Position numbers and translations under genes: made by a program
Source: Gracilinema caldarium
GTDB lineage: Bacteria > Spirochaetota > Spirochaetia > Treponematales > Breznakiellaceae
NCBI RefSeq assembly: GCF_029265695.1
Contig: NZ_JAJUHW010000010.1
Span: 1-64,000, forward strand
Direction of reading: 5' to 3'
DNA length: 64,000 bases
Shown here: piece after piece, positions 62,865 through 64,000 of the stretch
Numbering within the stretch: position 1 is the first letter of the stretch
Layout of the letters: each line of letters opens with the position of its first letter
Notes under the pieces: generated by a model
Databases searched by the model: none
What the model was told of the DNA's origin: nothing
What the model saw: the letters and a program-made list of their open reading frames with translations, nothing else

Positions 62865-63746
62865 CCCCTGCAGGGTCGCCAAATAAACACCTAAAATGAC
62901 GGCCAGGGCGCCCCACCACTGGAGGGCTGCAAGCCGTTCATTGAGGGCGAAAAAGCCTGCTATAACAGTCACCACCGGAATAAGGTTGATGAACACCGAG
63001 GAGGTACCGACACCGAGGTGCTGGAGGGCATACACATAAAACCAATAGCCCAGGGCTGAGCAAAAAACACCTAAATACGCTACATGGGCGAGCACAGTCC
63101 AGGAGAGGCTCTCCCAGAGGGGCTGTTCGAAGAACGCAAAGGGAATAAAGCCAAGAAAGCCAAACACCGATTGCCAATAGACGATATAGATACGGGACCG
63201 TTTTGCCGAAAGGCCCTGGGTAAGGAGGGCATAACCTACCCAGCTTAAAGCGGCGCCAAGCATAAAAAGGTAACCCACCGGATCCGAAACAGAACCAGAG
63301 AAACCTGTCGCAGGGAGGGAAGGCAGCACTACAAGATAAACCCCGAATACAGAGAGGGCTGCTCCAGCCCAGCGGCGAATGCGCAGGGGCTGCCGGGGCG
63401 GCAGGAAGCGTTCCATGACCATGGCAAGAACCGGTATTGCAGCAATAATGATGGAGGCTTCGGAGGCGCTTACCCGGGCAACACCATTGTTTTCAAAGTA
63501 AAAGTAGGCCGTTACCCCGATAAGGCCTGCTCCCGCAAGGGCGGGGACATCCTCGCGCTTTAGTCGGTCCTCCGGCGCAAGGCGCTTTTTTATAAAAAAA
63601 AGCACTATGGTGCCCAGCAAAAAACGGAAGGCCCCGAGCGTCATAGGAGGCAGCACCGCTACGGATATTTTTATGGAAATAAAAGAAAGGCCCCAAAAAA
63701 GGACAGCCCCAATAATGGCCAAGAGCGCTCTACTTCGTGCCTGCAT
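62835..63746 (-). CDS. EamA family transporter
   Basis: A 303-residue drug/metabolite transporter with ten hydrophobic helices in two EamA halves (about residues 6-135 and 150-285). Substrate unknown. The start at 63746 has AAGGTG upstream. The last 30 bases overlap the end of the convergent metalloprotease gene. Confidence 0.82.
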   Translation of the reverse strand: MQARSRALLAIIGAVLFWGLSFISIKISVAVLPPMTLGAFRFLLGTIVLFFIKKRLAPEDRLKREDVPALAGAGLIGVTAYFYFENNGVARVSASEASIIIAAIPVLAMVMERFLPPRQPLRIRRWAGAALSVFGVYLVVLPSLPATGFSGSVSDPVGYLFMLGAALSWVGYALLTQGLSAKRSRIYIVYWQSVFGFLGFIPFAFFEQPLWESLSWTVLAHVAYLGVFCSALGYWFYVYALQHLGVGTSSVFINLIPVVTVIAGFFALNERLAALQWWGALAVILGVYLATLQGLPFKRKGKT

Positions 63747-63833
63747 GATACACCTTGCGGAGAAAGTAAGTTCTGTATACTGTACTTGTACCACAGCGGT
63801 TATGCAAAAGTCTATTGTGAGGAGGAAATAAGT

Positions 63834-64000
63834 ATGAAAACCTGCCCCTGCGGTTCAGGAAAAGCCTACAGCGATTGCTGCGAAGCATATATTACGGGGA
63901 AGAAAAAGGCCCCTACGGCGGAAGCTCTCATGAGGAGCCGCTACACCGCCTATGCAGAACATGCCATCAACTATATTGTGGATACCTGCGTTCCCGAAGG
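63834..64000 (+). CDS. ychJ: YchJ family protein (partial, runs off the window)
   Basis: The first 55 residues are present. They show an N-terminal SEC-C zinc motif C-P-C-G-S-G-K-A-Y-S-D-C-C, followed by A-L-M-R-S-R-Y-T-A-Y, which is typical of the UPF0225/YchJ family of unknown function. GAGGAGG precedes the ATG. The gene continues beyond base 64000. Confidence 0.8.
   Translation, partial: MKTCPCGSGKAYSDCCEAYITGKKKAPTAEALMRSRYTAYAEHAINYIVDTCVPE

Overview
The window looks like the chromosome of a spirochaete, most likely a Treponema/Spirochaeta-type organism with moderate GC content. The indications are a FapA (DUF342) protein next to a FlhG/MinD-like ATPase, a MurA whose catalytic Cys is replaced by Asp (as in Borrelia), a long PRPP synthetase, OmpA-type periplasmic proteins and many Sec or lipoprotein signals. 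The assignment rests on protein recognition only. Most of the window is housekeeping and transport genes. I see no phage, insertion sequence, CRISPR array or rRNA. There is one tRNA, tRNA-Ile2 with anticodon CAU.

Layout: 0.1-2.5 kb holds a glycyl radical enzyme of unknown substrate and its activase (yjjI-yjjW). 2.7-7 kb holds a DUF2804 protein, a lipoprotein and a NatAB-type ABC exporter. 7-13.3 kb holds tRNA-Ile2, an OmpA-family protein and a tightly packed operon of prs, FGGY kinase, HAD phosphatase, lipid-kinase-like protein and a Cys-cluster protein. 13.3-18.4 kb is a ferric-type ABC importer operon ending in an MgtC-like gene. 18.6-21.4 kb holds aspS and a HpcH/HpaI aldolase. 21.4-25 kb is an operon of MFS transporter, HD hydrolase, frameshifted family 2 glycosyltransferase and CrtO-like acyltransferase. 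25-31 kb holds speD-speE, a second ABC exporter and a second OmpA protein. 31-33.5 kb holds a CdaR-type regulator and glycerate kinase. 33.5-45.9 kb is a long minus-strand run: plsC, tkt, a PTS EIIA-like protein, a pRiA4b-ORF3 domain protein, thrC, lgt, fapA, a MinD-like ATPase and a small membrane protein.

46-50.2 kb holds a C-terminal processing protease, rsmE, a WecG/TagA glycosyltransferase and a response-regulator/AAA+ protein with an altered sigma-54 contact loop. 50.2-54.7 kb holds a secreted protein, trmJ, an SDR and a four-gene stress-like operon (STAS-zinc ribbon, YbjN/CesT-like, PspA, winged helix). A 300-bp, very AT-rich stretch with two perfect DnaA boxes and repeated AT-rich 11-13-mers follows (54.74-55.04 kb) and is an origin candidate. 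55-58.5 kb encodes membrane proteins, including a divergent LptF/G-like permease, and a J-domain protein. 58.5-64 kb holds murA, a large gluzincin/outer-membrane protein, an EamA transporter and the start of ychJ.

The most interesting non-coding pattern is that several transcription-unit heads lack a Shine-Dalgarno sequence and instead have a -35/-10 promoter whose -10 box ends 6-7 nt before the start codon. The best cases are ctpA, its divergent neighbour and murA. trmJ and the SDR gene appear to share one symmetrical -10 across a 21-bp gap. This is the geometry of leaderless mRNAs.
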